Positions 20,880-31,990 of a DNA stretch of 64,000 nucleotides are shown in pieces. The stretch is from Tragulus kanchil. Taxonomy: Eukaryota > Chordata > Mammalia > Artiodactyla > Tragulidae. The notes under the pieces were generated by a model. It saw only the letters and a list, made by a program, of their open reading frames with translations, was not told where the DNA came from and ran no database searches. How positions within the stretch are numbered: position 1 is the first letter of the stretch; every line of letters begins with the position of its first letter. The stretch covers positions 135,302,854-135,366,853 of the forward strand of contig JAIOJX010000031.1 of NCBI GenBank assembly GCA_022376925.1. The letters are read 5' to 3'. A program made the translations under genes and the position numbers.

Positions 20880-21170
20880 ACAAGCAGTTCTTTGGGACCT
20901 TGTGTGTGTCTAGGGGGCCAATGGTTGGAACCGCAGATTCTGGAAGATCTTATGCTTAGGTCCCCCCGTGGGGTCTCCATTGCGACAGCTGGAGTCGGTT
21001 CTATGGTCCCCACTCACGGCAGGAGCAGAGAAGACGGCCTCCAGGCCGCAGGGTCTCCAAAGGTGGGGCCCACAGAAGCTCATCCTTGAGCTGAGACCTG
21101 CAAGGGGCATCAGTGAGCCTGGGCAGGGGTCTGCAGATGGGTAGAAATTGGGCTTCAGGGCCTATGACAG
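20880..21170 (+). other. X-box repeat unit E (first copy)
   Basis: The block 'ggttggaaccgcagattct' (about 20924) is followed by 'gtggggtctccattgcgac' with the box at 20973-20986. The spacing from block to box is shorter than in B, G, H and I, so membership is less certain. Two further copies of this unit (22106 and 23215) come from doublets 7 and 8. Confidence 0.4.
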
Positions 21171-21200
21171 GGTCCCGGGAAAACGGGGAAAAAATCCCCT

Positions 21201-21291
21201 AGTGTTTTGCCTGGAGAATCCCATGAACAGAGAAGCCTGGCAGGCTCCAGCCCATGAGGTCACAAACAGTGGGACAGGACTGAGCAAGGAG
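21201..21291 (+). mobile_element. Bov-tA SINE, 3' half only
   Basis: Copy of the end of 19968-20158. Its abrupt 5' end coincides with the doublet junction, not with a natural truncation point. Confidence 0.85.
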
Positions 21292-21311
21292 CACTGTCAC
21301 ACGGCCCTGAA

Positions 21312-21519
21312 GGGTCTTCCCAGGCGGTGCTAGTGGTAAAGAATCCGCCTACTAATGCAGGAGACGTGCGTTTGATCTCTGCATGGGGAAGATCCCCTGA
21401 AGAAAGGCATGGCAACCCACTCCAATATTCTTGGTTGGAGAAGCCAATGGACAGGGGAGCCTGGGGAGTATAGTCCATGGGGTCGCCAAGAGTCGGACAG
21501 GACTGAGCACTAAGCAACA
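21312..21519 (+). mobile_element. Bov-tA SINE, doublet copy
   Basis: Copy of 20180-20386. Confidence 0.9.
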
Positions 21520-22507
21520 GCACGGCAGCAGCACTTGGCCATGAAACCAGCAGCATCATGAAACCAAGGGCCTGGACAGGTTCCCTCCTCCCCAGGCTTC
21601 CTCTCGCTCTTACTTATTTTATGATCTGTGTGTGCCTTGGGGGAGCATCAGGAGTCGAGCTGCCCTCTGGGCAGGTGTCAAGGACCCCAGCACTGCTGTC
21701 GGCCACCGGAGACCTGCTGGCAGACCTGGGCTCCTTGCTCATCTGTCCACTGTGCCCTGCTTAGACCTTCTAGAAGCATCCCCTGCAGCTGAGCAGGACA
21801 TGCCCCTGGCTTCAGCAGCTGCCTGGCACTTAGTCAACACTGAAACTGGCTCAGCGCTGAGATTTAAGTCATAGTTTCGCCAACAAATTCCCACGGACGG
21901 ACAGGAGGTGAGAAGACTGTCCCCCTACCTCCACCCCACCCCAGCCTCTGGGCTCAGCTAATGCCGGGTCTTCTGCCTGGCTTGGCCAGGAAGGCCATTT
22001 CTTTCTCTCCCAACAAGCAGTTCTTTGGGACCTTGTGTGTGTCTAGGGGGCCAATGGTTGGAACCGCAGATTCTGGAAGATCTTATGCTTAGGTCCCCCC
22101 GTGGGGTCTCCATTGCGACAGCTGGAGTCGGTTCTATGGTCCCCACTCACGGCAGGAGCAGAGAAGACGGCCTCCAGGCCGCAGGGTCTCCAAAGGTGGG
22201 GCCCACAGAAGCTCATCCTTGAGCTGAGACCTGCAAGGGGCATCAGTGAGCCTGGGCAGGGGTCTGCAGATGGGTAGAAATTGGGCTTCAGGGCCTATGA
22301 CAGGGTCCCCGTCTATTCTCATCACTCACCCACTCGCTCCTCCTCGGGCCCCTCGAGTGCCAGCTAGTTGTGCCAGGAAGAGTTGGAGGTGCAAAGAGTG
22401 GGTGGCCTGGAAGGCACATCTGCTCTGTACATGGGACAGGCTATCACCACTTTCCCCTCCACAGGCTGAAATCCTCCCCTCTCCCCACTCCAGGGTTTCA
22501 GAATAAA

Positions 22508-22760
22508 GCTGTATTAGTTATTCAGTCCCTCCATCACGTCTGACTCCTTGTGACCCCGTGGACGGCAGCACACCAGGCCCCTCTGTCCTTCACTGTCTCC
22601 CAGAGGGTGTCAGACTCATGTCCATGGAGTCTGTGATGCCGTCCAGCCACCTCGTCCTCCGCTGCACTCTTCTCCTCTGGCCTCAGTCTTTCCAGCATCA
22701 GCAAATCTCCCCATGAGTTGGCCCAGGAGACAGGTTTTTGAAGAGGTGGTTCACTTAAAA
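22508..22760 (-). mobile_element. BovB 3' end, antisense
   Basis: 'ccccgtggacggcagcacac' and 'gtccatggagtctgtgatgc' are the reverse complement of the BovB ORF2 end. Confidence 0.8.
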
Positions 22761-22821
22761 CAAGGTCCTGTGGGTGGGCCCTGATTCAATGGGTGTGCGT
22801 CATTCTGAGAGTCAGAGGCCA

Positions 22822-23112
22822 GGGCTTCCCAAAGGCCTAGTGGTAAAGAATCAGCCTTCTGATGCAGGAGACGCAAGTTCAATCCCTGATCCAGGAACAT
22901 TCAACTTGCCGAGGAACAGCTAAGCCTGTTCGCCGCGACTGAGCCCGCGGGAGTTGAAAATACTGAGCTCATGCACCCCAGAGCCCATGCCCTGCAACAA
23001 GAAAAGCCAGCGCAATGAGAAGCCCACACACTGCAACAAGAGAGTTTAGCCCACACTTGCCGCAATTAGAGAAAAGCCCGCAGCAGTGAAGGCCCAGCAC
23101 AGCCAAAAATCA
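22822..23112 (+). mobile_element. CHR-2-type SINE
   Basis: 'agggcttcccaaaggcctag' to 'cacagccaaaaatcactg'; no A-rich tail remains. Confidence 0.9.
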
Positions 23113-23616
23113 CTGAAGGAAAAGAACTCGAGCAGCCGGCACGAGCGGATGTCTAGGGGCCAATGGTTGGAACCGCAGATTCTGGAAGATCTTATGCTTA
23201 GGTCCCCCCGTGGGGTCTCCATTGCGACAGCTGGAGTCGGTTCTATGGTCCCCACTCACGGCAGGAGCAGAGAAGACGGCCTCCAGGCCGCAGGGTCTCC
23301 AAAGGTGGGGCCCACAGAAGCTCATCCTTGAGCTGAGACCTGCAAGGGGCATCAGTGAGCCTGGGCAGGGGTCTGCAGATGGGTAGAAATTGGGCTTCAG
23401 GGCCTATGACAGGGTCCCCGTCTATTCTCATCACTCACCCACTCGCTCCTCCTCGGGCCCCTCGAGTGCCAGCTAGTTGTGCCAGGAAGAGTTGGAGGTG
23501 CAAAGAGTGGGTGGCCTGGAAGGCACATCTGCTCTGTACATGGGACAGGCTATCACCACTTTCCCCTCCACAGGCTGAAATCCTCCCCTCTCCCCACTCC
23601 AGGGTTTCAGAATAAA

Positions 23617-23868
23617 GCTGTATTAGTTATTCAGTCCCTCCATCACGTCTGACTCCTTGTGACCCCGGGGGACGGCAGCACACCAGGCCCCTCTGTCCTT
23701 CACTGTCTCCCAGAGGGTGTCAGACTCATGTCCATGGAGTCTGTGATGCCGTCCAGCCACCTCGTCCTCCGCTGCACTCTTCTCCTCTGGCCTCAGTCTT
23801 TCCAGCATCAGCAAATCTCCCATGAGTTGGCCCAGGAGACAGGTTTTGAAGAGGTGGTTCACTTAAAA
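23617..23868 (-). mobile_element. BovB 3' end, doublet copy
   Basis: Copy of 22508-22760 with one-base homopolymer differences. Confidence 0.8.
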
Positions 23869-23930
23869 CAAGGTCCTGTGGGTGGGCCCTGATTCAATGG
23901 GTGTGCGTCATTCTGAGAGTCAGAGGCCAG

Positions 23931-24221
23931 GGCTTCCCAAAGGCCTAGTGGTAAAGAATCAGCCTTCTGATGCAGGAGACGCAAGTTCAATCCCTGATCC
24001 AGGAACATTCAACTTGCCGAGGAACAGCTAAGCCTGTTCGCCGCGACTGAGCCCGCGGGAGTTGAAAATACTGAGCTCATGCACCCCAGAGCCCATGCCC
24101 TGCAACAAGAAAAGCCAGCGCAATGAGAAGCCCACACACTGCAACAAGAGAGTTTAGCCCACACTTGCCGCAATTAGAGAAAAGCCCGCAGCAGTGAAGG
24201 CCCAGCACAGCCAAAAATCAC
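23931..24221 (+). mobile_element. CHR-2-type SINE, doublet copy
   Basis: Copy of 22822-23112. Confidence 0.9.
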
Positions 24222-24460
24222 TGAAGGAAAAGACTCAGAGGAGACGGGGCACAGCGGGGAGACAGAGGGACAAGTCTAGCGGACAGAGCTTGGGAGAAGC
24301 CAGCCCTGCCGACATCCTGACTGCGGAAAGCCGGCTTCCAGAGCCTCAAAGGGAGCAGATTTCTGCTGTTTAGGCCACGCCATGCGTGACCAGTTACGGA
24401 AGCCCTAGAAACTCACACAGCTCTTGTATCTATCTGTCTTATGGGAGAGAGCTTTATTTA
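24222..24460. other. Unique or very old repeat sequence
   Basis: 'tgctgtttaggccacgcc' and 'ttacggaagccctagaaac' recall an old interspersed-repeat terminus that I cannot name with confidence. Confidence 0.3.
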
Positions 24461-24462
24461 AA

Positions 24463-25157
24463 TGTAGTTTATTTTATTTTTTAAAATTTACTTTTAATCG
24501 GAGGATAATTGCTTTACAATGGAGTGCTGGTTTCTGCCATCCATCAACATGAATCAGCCATAAGTACACACGCGTCCCCTTCCTCTTGAGCCTCCCTCCC
24601 GCCTCCCTCCCCACCCCACCCCTCTAGGTGGTCCCAGAGCACCAGGCTGAGTTCTCTGTGCTATACAGCAATTTCCGACTAGCCGTCTCTTTTACACAGG
24701 GGAGTGGGTATGTTTCAACGCTACTCTCTCAACTTGTCCCAGCCTCTCTTCCCTGGCTGTGTCCGCAAGTCTGTTCTCTATGTCTGCATCTCTATTCCTG
24801 CCTTGCCAATAGATTCATCAGTACCATTTTATCTAGATTCCATATATACGTGTTAGTGTATGATACTTCTCTTTCTCTAATGTAATTCACTTTGTGTAAC
24901 AGGCTCAGGTTCATCCACCTCACGAGAACTGACTCAAGTGTGTTCCTTTTTATGGCCGAGGAATATTCCCATACACACACACACACACACACGCGCGCGC
25001 GCCCGCGTACCATATCTCCTCTCTCCATTCATCTGTCAATAGACATGTAGGCTGCTTCTACGTGCTGGCTGCAGTGAAGAGTGGGGCACATGTGTCTTTT
25101 TCAATTATGGTTTCCTCACGGTAAATGCCCAGTAGTGGGACTGTTGAGTCATACAGA
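24463..25157 (-). mobile_element. Ruminant L1 3' end, antisense
   Basis: 'ggaggataattgctttacaa', 'gaatcagccataagtacaca' and 'gaatattcccatacacacac' occur in reverse L1 order. It contains an AC/GC microsatellite and is cut by a Bov-tA SINE at 25158. Confidence 0.8.
24973..25012. repeat. (AC)n(GC)n microsatellite
   Basis: CA dinucleotides pass into CG dinucleotides, an alternating purine-pyrimidine run able in principle to form Z-DNA. Confidence 0.9.
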
Positions 25158-25303
25158 CTTCCCAGGTGGTGTTAGTGATAAAGAACCCGCCTGCCAATGC
25201 CAGAGATGCAGGTTGGATCCCTGGTTGGGAAGATCTCCTGGAGGAGGGCATGGCCACCCACTCCAGTATTCCTGCCTGGAGAATCCCATGGACAGAGAAG
25301 CCC
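25158..25303 (+). mobile_element. Bov-tA SINE, 3' truncated
   Basis: 'gacttcccaggtggtgttag' to 'cccatggacagagaagccc'; the last part of the BovA body is missing. Confidence 0.85.
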
Positions 25304-25359
25304 AATTGCTCTTTTATGTATTTGCTTCCATGTTGACAGGCTTCTTGTCTGCTAGGGTA

Positions 25360-25990
25360 TAAAACCCATGAAAACAGGGATTTTTTTTTTCTTTTTGGCA
25401 AATGTATTATTTTTCACATTTTTTTAAATTGAGGTCAAAGTGACATCATATAAAACTTACTCTTTCAACCATTTTTTAAAAAAGATTTATTTATTTATTT
25501 ATTTATTTTGGGGGGGTGGGGTGGGGAGGGAGGGGAGCAGGCAGGCCACTTCTATTGGTCTTTCATTTGTCTATTTTCATCCATCTTTGTTCTTTGACCC
25601 GTGTGGGAAGCGCCGGCTCTGGGCGCATGCGCTCCAGAGCTCCAGCTCCGTAATTGGACACACCAGTCCAGCCGCTCCGCGGCACGTGGGATCTTCCCAG
25701 GCCAGGGATCGAACCGGCGCCCCTTGCACTGCAAGGCGGTGTCCTTACCCACTGGACCACCAGGGAAGCCCCTCTTTCAACCATTTTTAACTGCACAGTT
25801 CAGTGGCACTAAGGACATCAACTCCGCCGCACACTCTCAAAGTCATCCATCTCCTGAGTTTTTCACGTTCCTGAATGGAAACTCTGCCCCATTAAACACC
25901 AGTTCTCCTTTCCCTCTCCCCGCCCTCTCTCTCCTGGCACCTGGCATCTACCAGTGTACTTCCTTTCTTTTAAAGTGTGACTTTCATTTG
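25360..25990 (-). mobile_element. Old L1 3' region, antisense, split by a SINE
   Basis: 'aaattgaggtcaaagtgaca' on the left; 'actgcacagttcagtggcac', 'ccattaaacaccagttctcc' and 'cctggcacctggcatctacc' on the right of the SINE at 25477-25771. Confidence 0.7.
25477..25771 (-). mobile_element. CHR-like SINE, 'gaggcc-tail' type, longer tail
   Basis: The 17-bp duplication 'ctctttcaaccattttt' flanks it (25460-25476, 25772-25788). On the minus strand, after 'gatggatgaaaatag', the element continues 'aaagaccaatagaagtggcc', then a C-rich stretch, then (AAAT)n. The post-tail segment is therefore inside the target-site duplication. Confidence 0.88.
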
Positions 25991-26001
25991 TTTATTTATT
26001 T

Positions 26002-26200
26002 TAACACTTTTTATTTTGTATTGCGGTATAACCGCTTAACAAACAATGCTGTGATAGTTTCAGGTGAACAGCAAAGGGGCCCAGGCACACGTAAACATGG
26101 ATCCATTCTCCCCTCCCATCCGGGCTGCCACATCATATGGAACAGGGCTCCCTGGGTAAGAATCTCGCTCTTTTGAAGGAAAGCAGTTGTTTTTGAATCT
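26002..26200 (-). mobile_element. L1 3' terminus, antisense
   Basis: 'gctgtgatagtttcaggtga' and 'cacatcatatggaacagggc' are typical of the reverse complement of a ruminant L1 end. Confidence 0.65.
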
Positions 26201-26712
26201 TGACGACGTGGTTACAGAGACACATCTTGGGGCGTACTGGCCTCCATCGTACCCATTCTTGTCCACCTTTATGCTCTCAACTAAGCACGAGCGGGTGGAG
26301 TCACTTCCCCAAAGTGTTTCCAGCTGCGAGAGGTTAGTGTCCATGGGTTAGTTTCCAGATACGCAGCTAGAGCTAATAGACCTTAAACCTGACGGTGTCA
26401 ACCCCGAAACACTGCGGAGAGTTTACGAGGAAGAGATGAAGGCCGTCGGCGCCTTCTGCGTCTTTTCTGGGGCTTTCCAAGGCTGAAAGCGCCAATCCAG
26501 GTGGTCTGGGGTTTGGAAAAGGATCTGTGCTGGCTGTGTCTGGAAGTGCTTCCTATTTGGGGTAACACAGAATATTAGTCTTTGTGTTTTGCAACTGCCC
26601 CTTATTATGTGTTTATTCAAACGCAGAGAGAGTTTCTTGAACGAAGGTGCTATATCCCAGAGAAAGTATGCAGTAAGGTTTCCATTACAACTCATCATAA
26701 AAGTAAAAGTAT
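26201..26712. other. Unique sequence, no gene seen
   Basis: Moderate CpG content around 26390-26460 and no recognisable repeat. No exon-like open frame with a defensible product. Confidence 0.35.
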
Positions 26713-26713
26713 A

Positions 26714-26876
26714 GGGACTTCCCGGGCAGTCTCCTGGTTAACACTTCAACGTCCGATGAACGGGTGCGGGTTCGAACTCTGGCCTCAGAACTAAGATCCT
26801 ATATGTCTCGTGGCCAAAGAAACCCAAACAAAAAACAGAAGCAATAGTGCAACAAATTCAATAAAGACTTCAAAAA
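26714..26876 (+). mobile_element. CHR-type SINE (short)
   Basis: 'gggacttcccgggcagtctc', a tRNA-like B box 'gggttcgaactc' and 'aagatcctatatgtctcgtg'. Confidence 0.85.
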
Positions 26877-26902
26877 TAGCCCACTCTCCACATTTTTTAA
26901 TG

Positions 26903-27226
26903 GATTTTATTTATTCATTTATTTTTGGCTATTTTGGGTTTTCACTGCTGCCACAGACTCTTCTCTAGTTGCAGGGAGTGGGGGCTCCTATCTAGTGGAG
27001 GTGAGCAGGCTTCTTGTGGCAGTGACTTCTCTTGTTGGGGAACTCGGGCTCTAGGGCACATGGGCTTCTGTAGTGGCGGTACATGGGCTCCATAGCTGCG
27101 GCTCCGAGGCTCTAGAGCACAGGCTCCATACCTGTGACTCACGGGCCTAGTTGCTCTGCAGCCTGTGGGATCTTCCTGGATCAGGGATTGAACCCATGTC
27201 TCACCACTGAGCTACCAGGGAAGCCC
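26903..27226 (-). mobile_element. CHR-2-type SINE, antisense
   Basis: 'tttatttttggctattttgg' tail complement to 'gagctaccagggaagcccc' head complement. Confidence 0.92.
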
Positions 27227-27239
27227 CCCAATTTTTTTT

Positions 27240-27830
27240 TTTAAATATAATACAGGTTTTTTTTTAAAAAAATATAATACAGGTTTTCAGATGATTTTTC
27301 CTCCTGAATTATTCAGATTTGATTCATACGATATATGTTTAGGGGGTTTTGGTGTGTTTTAATGGGTTCATTAAAGACATACTCATTGTCATTGGTGGGG
27401 TAATGTAAAGAAATTTCTTTATACTTAAAAGCCGTTGGTTTTTAGAAAATATTTATAAATGCATTTTTCACAGAATTATCTAATTATCATGATTAGATGA
27501 CCAGTGAGGTCAATCTTTCAAAAAGTGACCCAGACTTTTACTGCTATTGCTCCCTAAGCCTGATACGTTCACATCTCTTGCAGCAGAGACATCATCCTTG
27601 CACTGCTGTGTTTCTACACTCTGAAGACATCTAAAATACATTTCTGTGCCTGCAGCAGAGATGGCAAATGCAGATTCATTTGCTGTTGTTTGTTTTGAGG
27701 CTGTGGGTTTTAAGAGGTAAATTATTTTAGGCACTGTTATTATTAAAGAAAACTACCACCTACTGAATTATGACAAAGATCTTGACATCTGAAAAAAAAA
27801 AAGTTTTGGAATGAATAAATCTCTAGGTTT
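27240..27830. other. Unique AT-rich stretch
   Basis: No repeat family recognised. The minus strand has a 74-codon open frame at 27510-27734 (repeated at 28625-28849) without similarity I recognise and without clear start context, so it is not called a gene. Confidence 0.35.
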
Positions 27831-27991
27831 TACTTCCCGGGCAGTCTCCTGGTTAACACTTCAACGTCCGATGAACGGGTGCGGGTTCGAACTCTGGCCT
27901 CAGAACTAAGATCCTATATGTCTCGTGGCCAAAGAAACCCAAACAAAAAACAGAAGCAATAGTGCAACAAATTCAATAAAGACTTCAAAAA
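27829..27991 (+). mobile_element. CHR-type SINE (short), doublet copy
   Basis: Copy of 26714-26876. Confidence 0.83.
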
Positions 27992-28017
27992 TAGCCCACT
28001 CTCCACATTTTTTAATG

Positions 28018-28341
28018 GATTTTATTTATTCATTTATTTTTGGCTATTTTGGGTTTTCACTGCTGCCACAGACTCTTCTCTAGTTGCAGGGAGTGGGGGC
28101 TCCTATCTAGTGGAGGTGAGCAGGCTTCTTGTGGCAGTGACTTCTCTTGTTGGGGAACTCGGGCTCTAGGGCACATGGGCTTCTGTAGTGGCGGTACATG
28201 GGCTCCATAGCTGCGGCTCCGAGGCTCTAGAGCACAGGCTCCATACCTGTGACTCACGGGCCTAGTTGCTCTGCAGCCTGTGGGATCTTCCTGGATCAGG
28301 GATTGAACCCATGTCTCACCACTGAGCTACCAGGGAAGCCC
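28018..28341 (-). mobile_element. CHR-2-type SINE, doublet copy
   Basis: Copy of 26903-27226 at offset 1115. Confidence 0.9.
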
Positions 28342-29194
28342 CCCAATTTTTTTTTTTAAATATAATACAGGTTTTTTTTTAAAAAAATATAATACAGGTT
28401 TTCAGATGATTTTTCCTCCTGAATTATTCAGATTTGATTCATACGATATATGTTTAGGGGGTTTTGGTGTGTTTTAATGGGTTCATTAAAGACATACTCA
28501 TTGTCATTGGTGGGGTAATGTAAAGAAATTTCTTTATACTTAAAAGCCGTTGGTTTTTAGAAAATATTTATAAATGCATTTTTCACAGAATTATCTAATT
28601 ATCATGATTAGATGACCAGTGAGGTCAATCTTTCAAAAAGTGACCCAGACTTTTACTGCTATTGCTCCCTAAGCCTGATACGTTCACATCTCTTGCAGCA
28701 GAGACATCATCCTTGCACTGCTGTGTTTCTACACTCTGAAGACATCTAAAATACATTTCTGTGCCTGCAGCAGAGATGGCAAATGCAGATTCATTTGCTG
28801 TTGTTTGTTTTGAGGCTGTGGGTTTTAAGAGGTAAATTATTTTAGGCACTGTTATTATTAAAGAAAACTACCACCTACTGAATTATGACAAAGATCTTGA
28901 CATCTGAAAAAAAAAAAGTTTTGGAATGAATAAATGGAAGAAGAGTACTGTGATGTTGAGCACTGAACTTTTGACAAAATTCTCCTTCTTCTTTTTTTTG
29001 GTAAAATTCCTGTGTAAGTTTTGTTGTGGTAAAGTTCTGCATCGTGTGTGTGTTTGTCATCATGTTGTAATCGAGGGTGTGATCTCGGGAAGTGTCTGTT
29101 GTTGATCTGACACTCAAGTTTAACTAGCACCCTGTATTTTTATTTGCTAAAACTGGCAACCTTAAATTTTGCTAACAGCCACAATAATGGTAAA

Positions 29195-29265
29195 AATTAC
29201 CACAAATGTTTGTTAAACGCTTACTGAGTGCCAGGCCACCTGATGATCTTGGACACATGCATGTT
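29195..29265 (+). mobile_element. L2/MIR-like block
   Basis: 'tgtttgttaaacgcttactg' followed by 'agtgccaggcc'. It is similar to the blocks beside the X-boxes but has no box nearby. Copy at 30293-30363. Confidence 0.45.
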
Positions 29266-29461
29266 CTAATTAGTTTCAAAAAGAAAGAGACACAGGAAGC
29301 CAAACAATATGAAAACCGTATGACCCAAGTTTTCCAGAAGCAAAACGTATTCCTTCATTTATTTGGTTATCTAGCTGTTATCTGTTGATGTTCAAGTAAG
29401 CATTAAGTGGAAGAGGGAGCTTTGACCACACATCACCCCAAATCACACAGGGATGACCTAC

Positions 29462-29545
29462 ACAAGAAAGAAGAAGTAAAAAGTGTGCAGAAAAGAAGTA
29501 AAAAGAGGAACAAGAAGGAGGAAGAGGAGGAGGAAGACAAGGAGG
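29462..29545. repeat. Purine (GAA/GGA) tract
   Basis: Almost pure purine strand, 'gaggaagaggaggaggaag'. Copy at 30560-30643. Confidence 0.85.
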
Positions 29546-29659
29546 TCTCATTTATTCTTTCTTTTTTCAGATTTTAACACTTTTGCCATAATTTAGCCCA
29601 CAGCATCTTTCTTTTACAATGTTGCTTGTGATCATTTAAAACCCACAGCACAGCCTCAA

Positions 29660-29830
29660 AAAAAAAAAATGTCATGTGGCAGCTTGGATGGGAGGAGGTT
29701 TGGGGGAGAATGGATACCCGTATATGTGTGGCTGAGTCTCTTTGCTGTCCACCTGGAAATCTCACAACACTGTTAACTGGCTATACCTCAATACAAAACA
29801 AAAAGTTACACATAGATAAATAAAAACAGC
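29660..29830 (+). mobile_element. Ruminant L1 3' end
   Basis: 'catgtggcagcttggatggg', 'gtggctgagtctctttgctg', 'tggctatacctcaatacaaa', A-rich end. Confidence 0.8.
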
Positions 29831-30758
29831 CAATGAATGGGATCTTGATATAGGCCTTTGATTCATTCAACTAGGTATCTTACTGTTGGGAGGAAAAGCA
29901 AGGACACTTAAGACTGAAACCGCCCCCACCCCTGCCCCAAGGTAAAGGGAAAAAAGGACCACTTGAAGGTAAAGCTACCACCTACTGATTTGACGATCTT
30001 GACATCTGAAAAAAAAGTTTTGGAATGAATAAATGGAAGAAGAGTACTGTGATGTTGAGCACTGAACTTTGACAAAATTCTCCTTCTTCTTTTTTTTGGT
30101 AAAATTCCTGTGTAAGTTTTGTTGTGGTAAAGTTCTGCATCGTGTGTGTGTTTGTCATCATGTTGTAATCGAGGGTGTGATCTCGGGAAGTGTCTGTTGT
30201 TGATCTGACACTCAAGTTTAACTAGCACCCTGTATTTTTATTTGCTAAAACTGGCAACCTTAAATTTTGCTAACAGCCACAATAATGGTAAAAATTACCA
30301 CAAATGTTTGTTAAACGCTTACTGAGTGCCAGGCCACCTGATGATCTTGGACACATGCATGTTCTAATTAGTTTCAAAAAGAAAGAGACACAGGAAGCCA
30401 AACAATATGAAAACCGTATGACCCAAGTTTTCCAGAAGCAAAACGTATTCCTTCATTTATTTGGTTATCTAGCTGTTATCTGTTGATGTTCAAGTAAGCA
30501 TTAAGTGGAAGAGGGAGCTTTGACCACACATCACCCCAAATCACACAGGGATGACCTACACAAGAAAGAAGAAGTAAAAAGTGTGCAGAAAAGAAGTAAA
30601 AAGAGGAACAAGAAGGAGGAAGAGGAGGAGGAAGACAAGGAGGTCTCATTTATTCTTTCTTTTTTCAGATTTTAACACTTTTGCCATAATTTAGCCCACA
30701 GCATCTTTCTTTTACAATGTTGCTTGTGATCATTTAAAACCCACAGCACAGCCTCAAA

Positions 30759-30929
30759 AAAAAAAAATGTCATGTGGCAGCTTGGATGGGAGGAGGTTTG
30801 GGGGAGAATGGATACCCGTATATGTGTGGCTGAGTCTCTTTGCTGTCCACCTGGAAATCTCACAACACTGTTAACTGGCTATACCTCAATACAAAACAAA
30901 AAGTTACACATAGATAAATAAAAACAGCC
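30759..30929 (+). mobile_element. Ruminant L1 3' end, doublet copy
   Basis: Copy of 29660-29830 at offset 1098. Confidence 0.8.
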
Positions 30930-31189
30930 AATGAATGGGATCTTGATATAGGCCTTTGATTCATTCAACTAGGTATCTTACTGTTGGGAGGGGAAAAGCA
31001 AGGACACTTAAGACTGGAAACCGCCCCCCACCCCCTGCCCCAAGGTACAAGGCTGCAAAAATAAAGATTCTCCAGCAAGACCTGCGTTTATTGAGGGTGA
31101 AGAGAGGGAGCCCTCTCTGAGGAAGCAAGGACAGAGAAAGAAAGTGAGAGAAACGCTGGTAAGAAATTCAGTCCCAGGAAATAGTCTGC

Positions 31190-31440
31190 AAAACAGACAG
31201 GAGCATTTAAGCAGCCTGAGGCTTGCCAAGGGCTGGGTCTCCAGGACACTGACCACCTCGTGCTGTGTCCATGGCAACTGTTCTCCCCCTGGGCTACAGG
31301 GGAACACGTATGGAATTCCACTGGGCTTTGGGGGCCCTGACGGAAGTGCGGGGTGGAGACAGCACGAGGGAGCTGTGGGCTGACGGTCCGCAGAGTGTGT
31401 GTGAGCTGTGATTGTAAAATGCCCTAAGACAGTTTACAGT
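31190..31440 (+). other. X-box repeat unit F
   Basis: GTGTCCATGGCAAC at 31265-31278, with an intact right half and centre. Flanks are CpG-containing unique DNA. The upstream block is weak ('cagcctgaggcttgccaag'), and orientation is uncertain because the core is palindromic. Confidence 0.4.
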
Positions 31441-31572
31441 TCACAGCTCGGGGCCAGGGGGGCCGGGGCAGGTACCAGCGTGCGGGGCACTGGGAAAGCT
31501 CTTGTAATCCCCTCTGCCGCCTGTGTCCTCAAGTGATGGAGAGAACAACCACCTCTCCACATCTCTCCTTTG

Positions 31573-31800
31573 TGGTGGTTGTTCAGTCACCCAGTCACGT
31601 CCGACTCTTTTCAACCCCTTGGACCACAGCACACCAGGTTTCCCTGCCCCTCACCATCTTCTGGAGTTTGCCCAGTTCAAGTTCATTGAATCGGTGATGC
31701 CGGCCAACCATCTCATCCCCTGTAACCCCCTTCTCCTGCCCTCTGTCTTTCCCAGCATCAGGCGTTCAGAGTCCTGGAGCTTCAGCTTCCTTGTCCATCC
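31573..31800 (-). mobile_element. BovB 3' end, antisense
   Basis: 'ggttgttcagtcacccagtc' to 'cagcatcaggcgttcagag'. The minus-strand frame matches the BovB C-terminus (MRWLAGITDSMNLNWANSRR). Confidence 0.82.
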
Positions 31801-31807
31801 TGTTTCA

Positions 31808-31990
31808 CTGCTTTCTGTCTGTGTGGGGATTCTTTTCTGCAAAGCCAAAGGGCCAGGCCTCGACACTCCCCCCGGGCCTACTGGCTAGGCCTCGGCGCTC
31901 TCACCACCGGGACTCGACCCCAGTCTCTGGCAGGAAACCAAAGCCTCACTTCAAGCCTCTGCAGGCCGAGGCCACCCGAGATGAATCCCT
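31808..31990 (+). mobile_element. Endogenous retrovirus LTR 3' fragment
   Basis: 'agccaaagggccaggcctcg' to 'gaggccacccgagatgaatc' closely parallels the end of the LTR at 32590-32768. Both end in 'ggccacccgagatga'. LTR remnant only. Confidence 0.55.

Larger units (their letters stand above)
20068..22312 (+). repeat. Head-to-tail doublet 7, offset 1132 to 1133
   Basis: Copies 20068-21199 and 21200-22312 cover two SINEs and X-box unit E. At the junction (21171-21200) copy 1 ends in homopolymer-rich text ('gggaaaacggggaaaaaatc') where copy 2 reads 'ccccgtctattctcatc'. Confidence 0.9.
22041..24233 (+). repeat. Head-to-tail doublet 8, offset 1110 to 1109
   Basis: Copies 22041-23150 and 23151-24233. 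The end of copy 1, 'gaactcgagcagccggcac', aligns as an error-rich form of copy 2 'gactcagaggagacggggc'. Unit E is therefore present three times. Confidence 0.9.
26717..28935 (+). repeat. Head-to-tail doublet 9, offset 1115
   Basis: Copies 26717-27831 and 27832-28935. The junction text 'aaatctctaggtttta' replaces 'aaatggaagaagagtac'. The first bases of the SINE are lost in copy 2. Confidence 0.9.
28866..31036 (+). repeat. Head-to-tail doublet 10, offset 1108 to 1098
   Basis: Copies 28866-29973 and 29974-31036. The start of copy 2 ('cctactgatttgacgatcttg') is a shortened 'cctactgaattatgacaaag'. The end of copy 1 ('aaggtaaagggaaaaaaggac') is a corrupted 'aaggtacaaggctgcaaaa'. The first 60 bp also occur at 27749, so doublets 9 and 10 overlap. 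Confidence 0.9.

Noticed and set aside
23130..23150. 'ctcgag...ggcacgag' resembling a cDNA library XhoI/EcoRI adapter
   Set aside because: It aligns as an error-rich version of 'gactcagaggagacggggc' in the partner copy at 24233, so corruption at a contig end explains it better than vector.
22106..23228. Counting three X-box units at 20973, 22106 and 23215
   Set aside because: The second and third are copies in doublets 7 and 8, so they count as one unit.
24973..25012. AC/GC run as a regulatory element
   Set aside because: It lies in an L1 3' end where such microsatellites are common; Z-DNA potential alone is not evidence of function.
26740..26790. tRNA-like B box 'gggttcgaactc'
   Set aside because: It is the tRNA-derived head of a CHR SINE, with no acceptor stem or anticodon arm.
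27510..27734. 74-codon minus-strand frame as a small gene
   Set aside because: No recognisable family, no splice or start context, and its second copy is explained by doublet 9.
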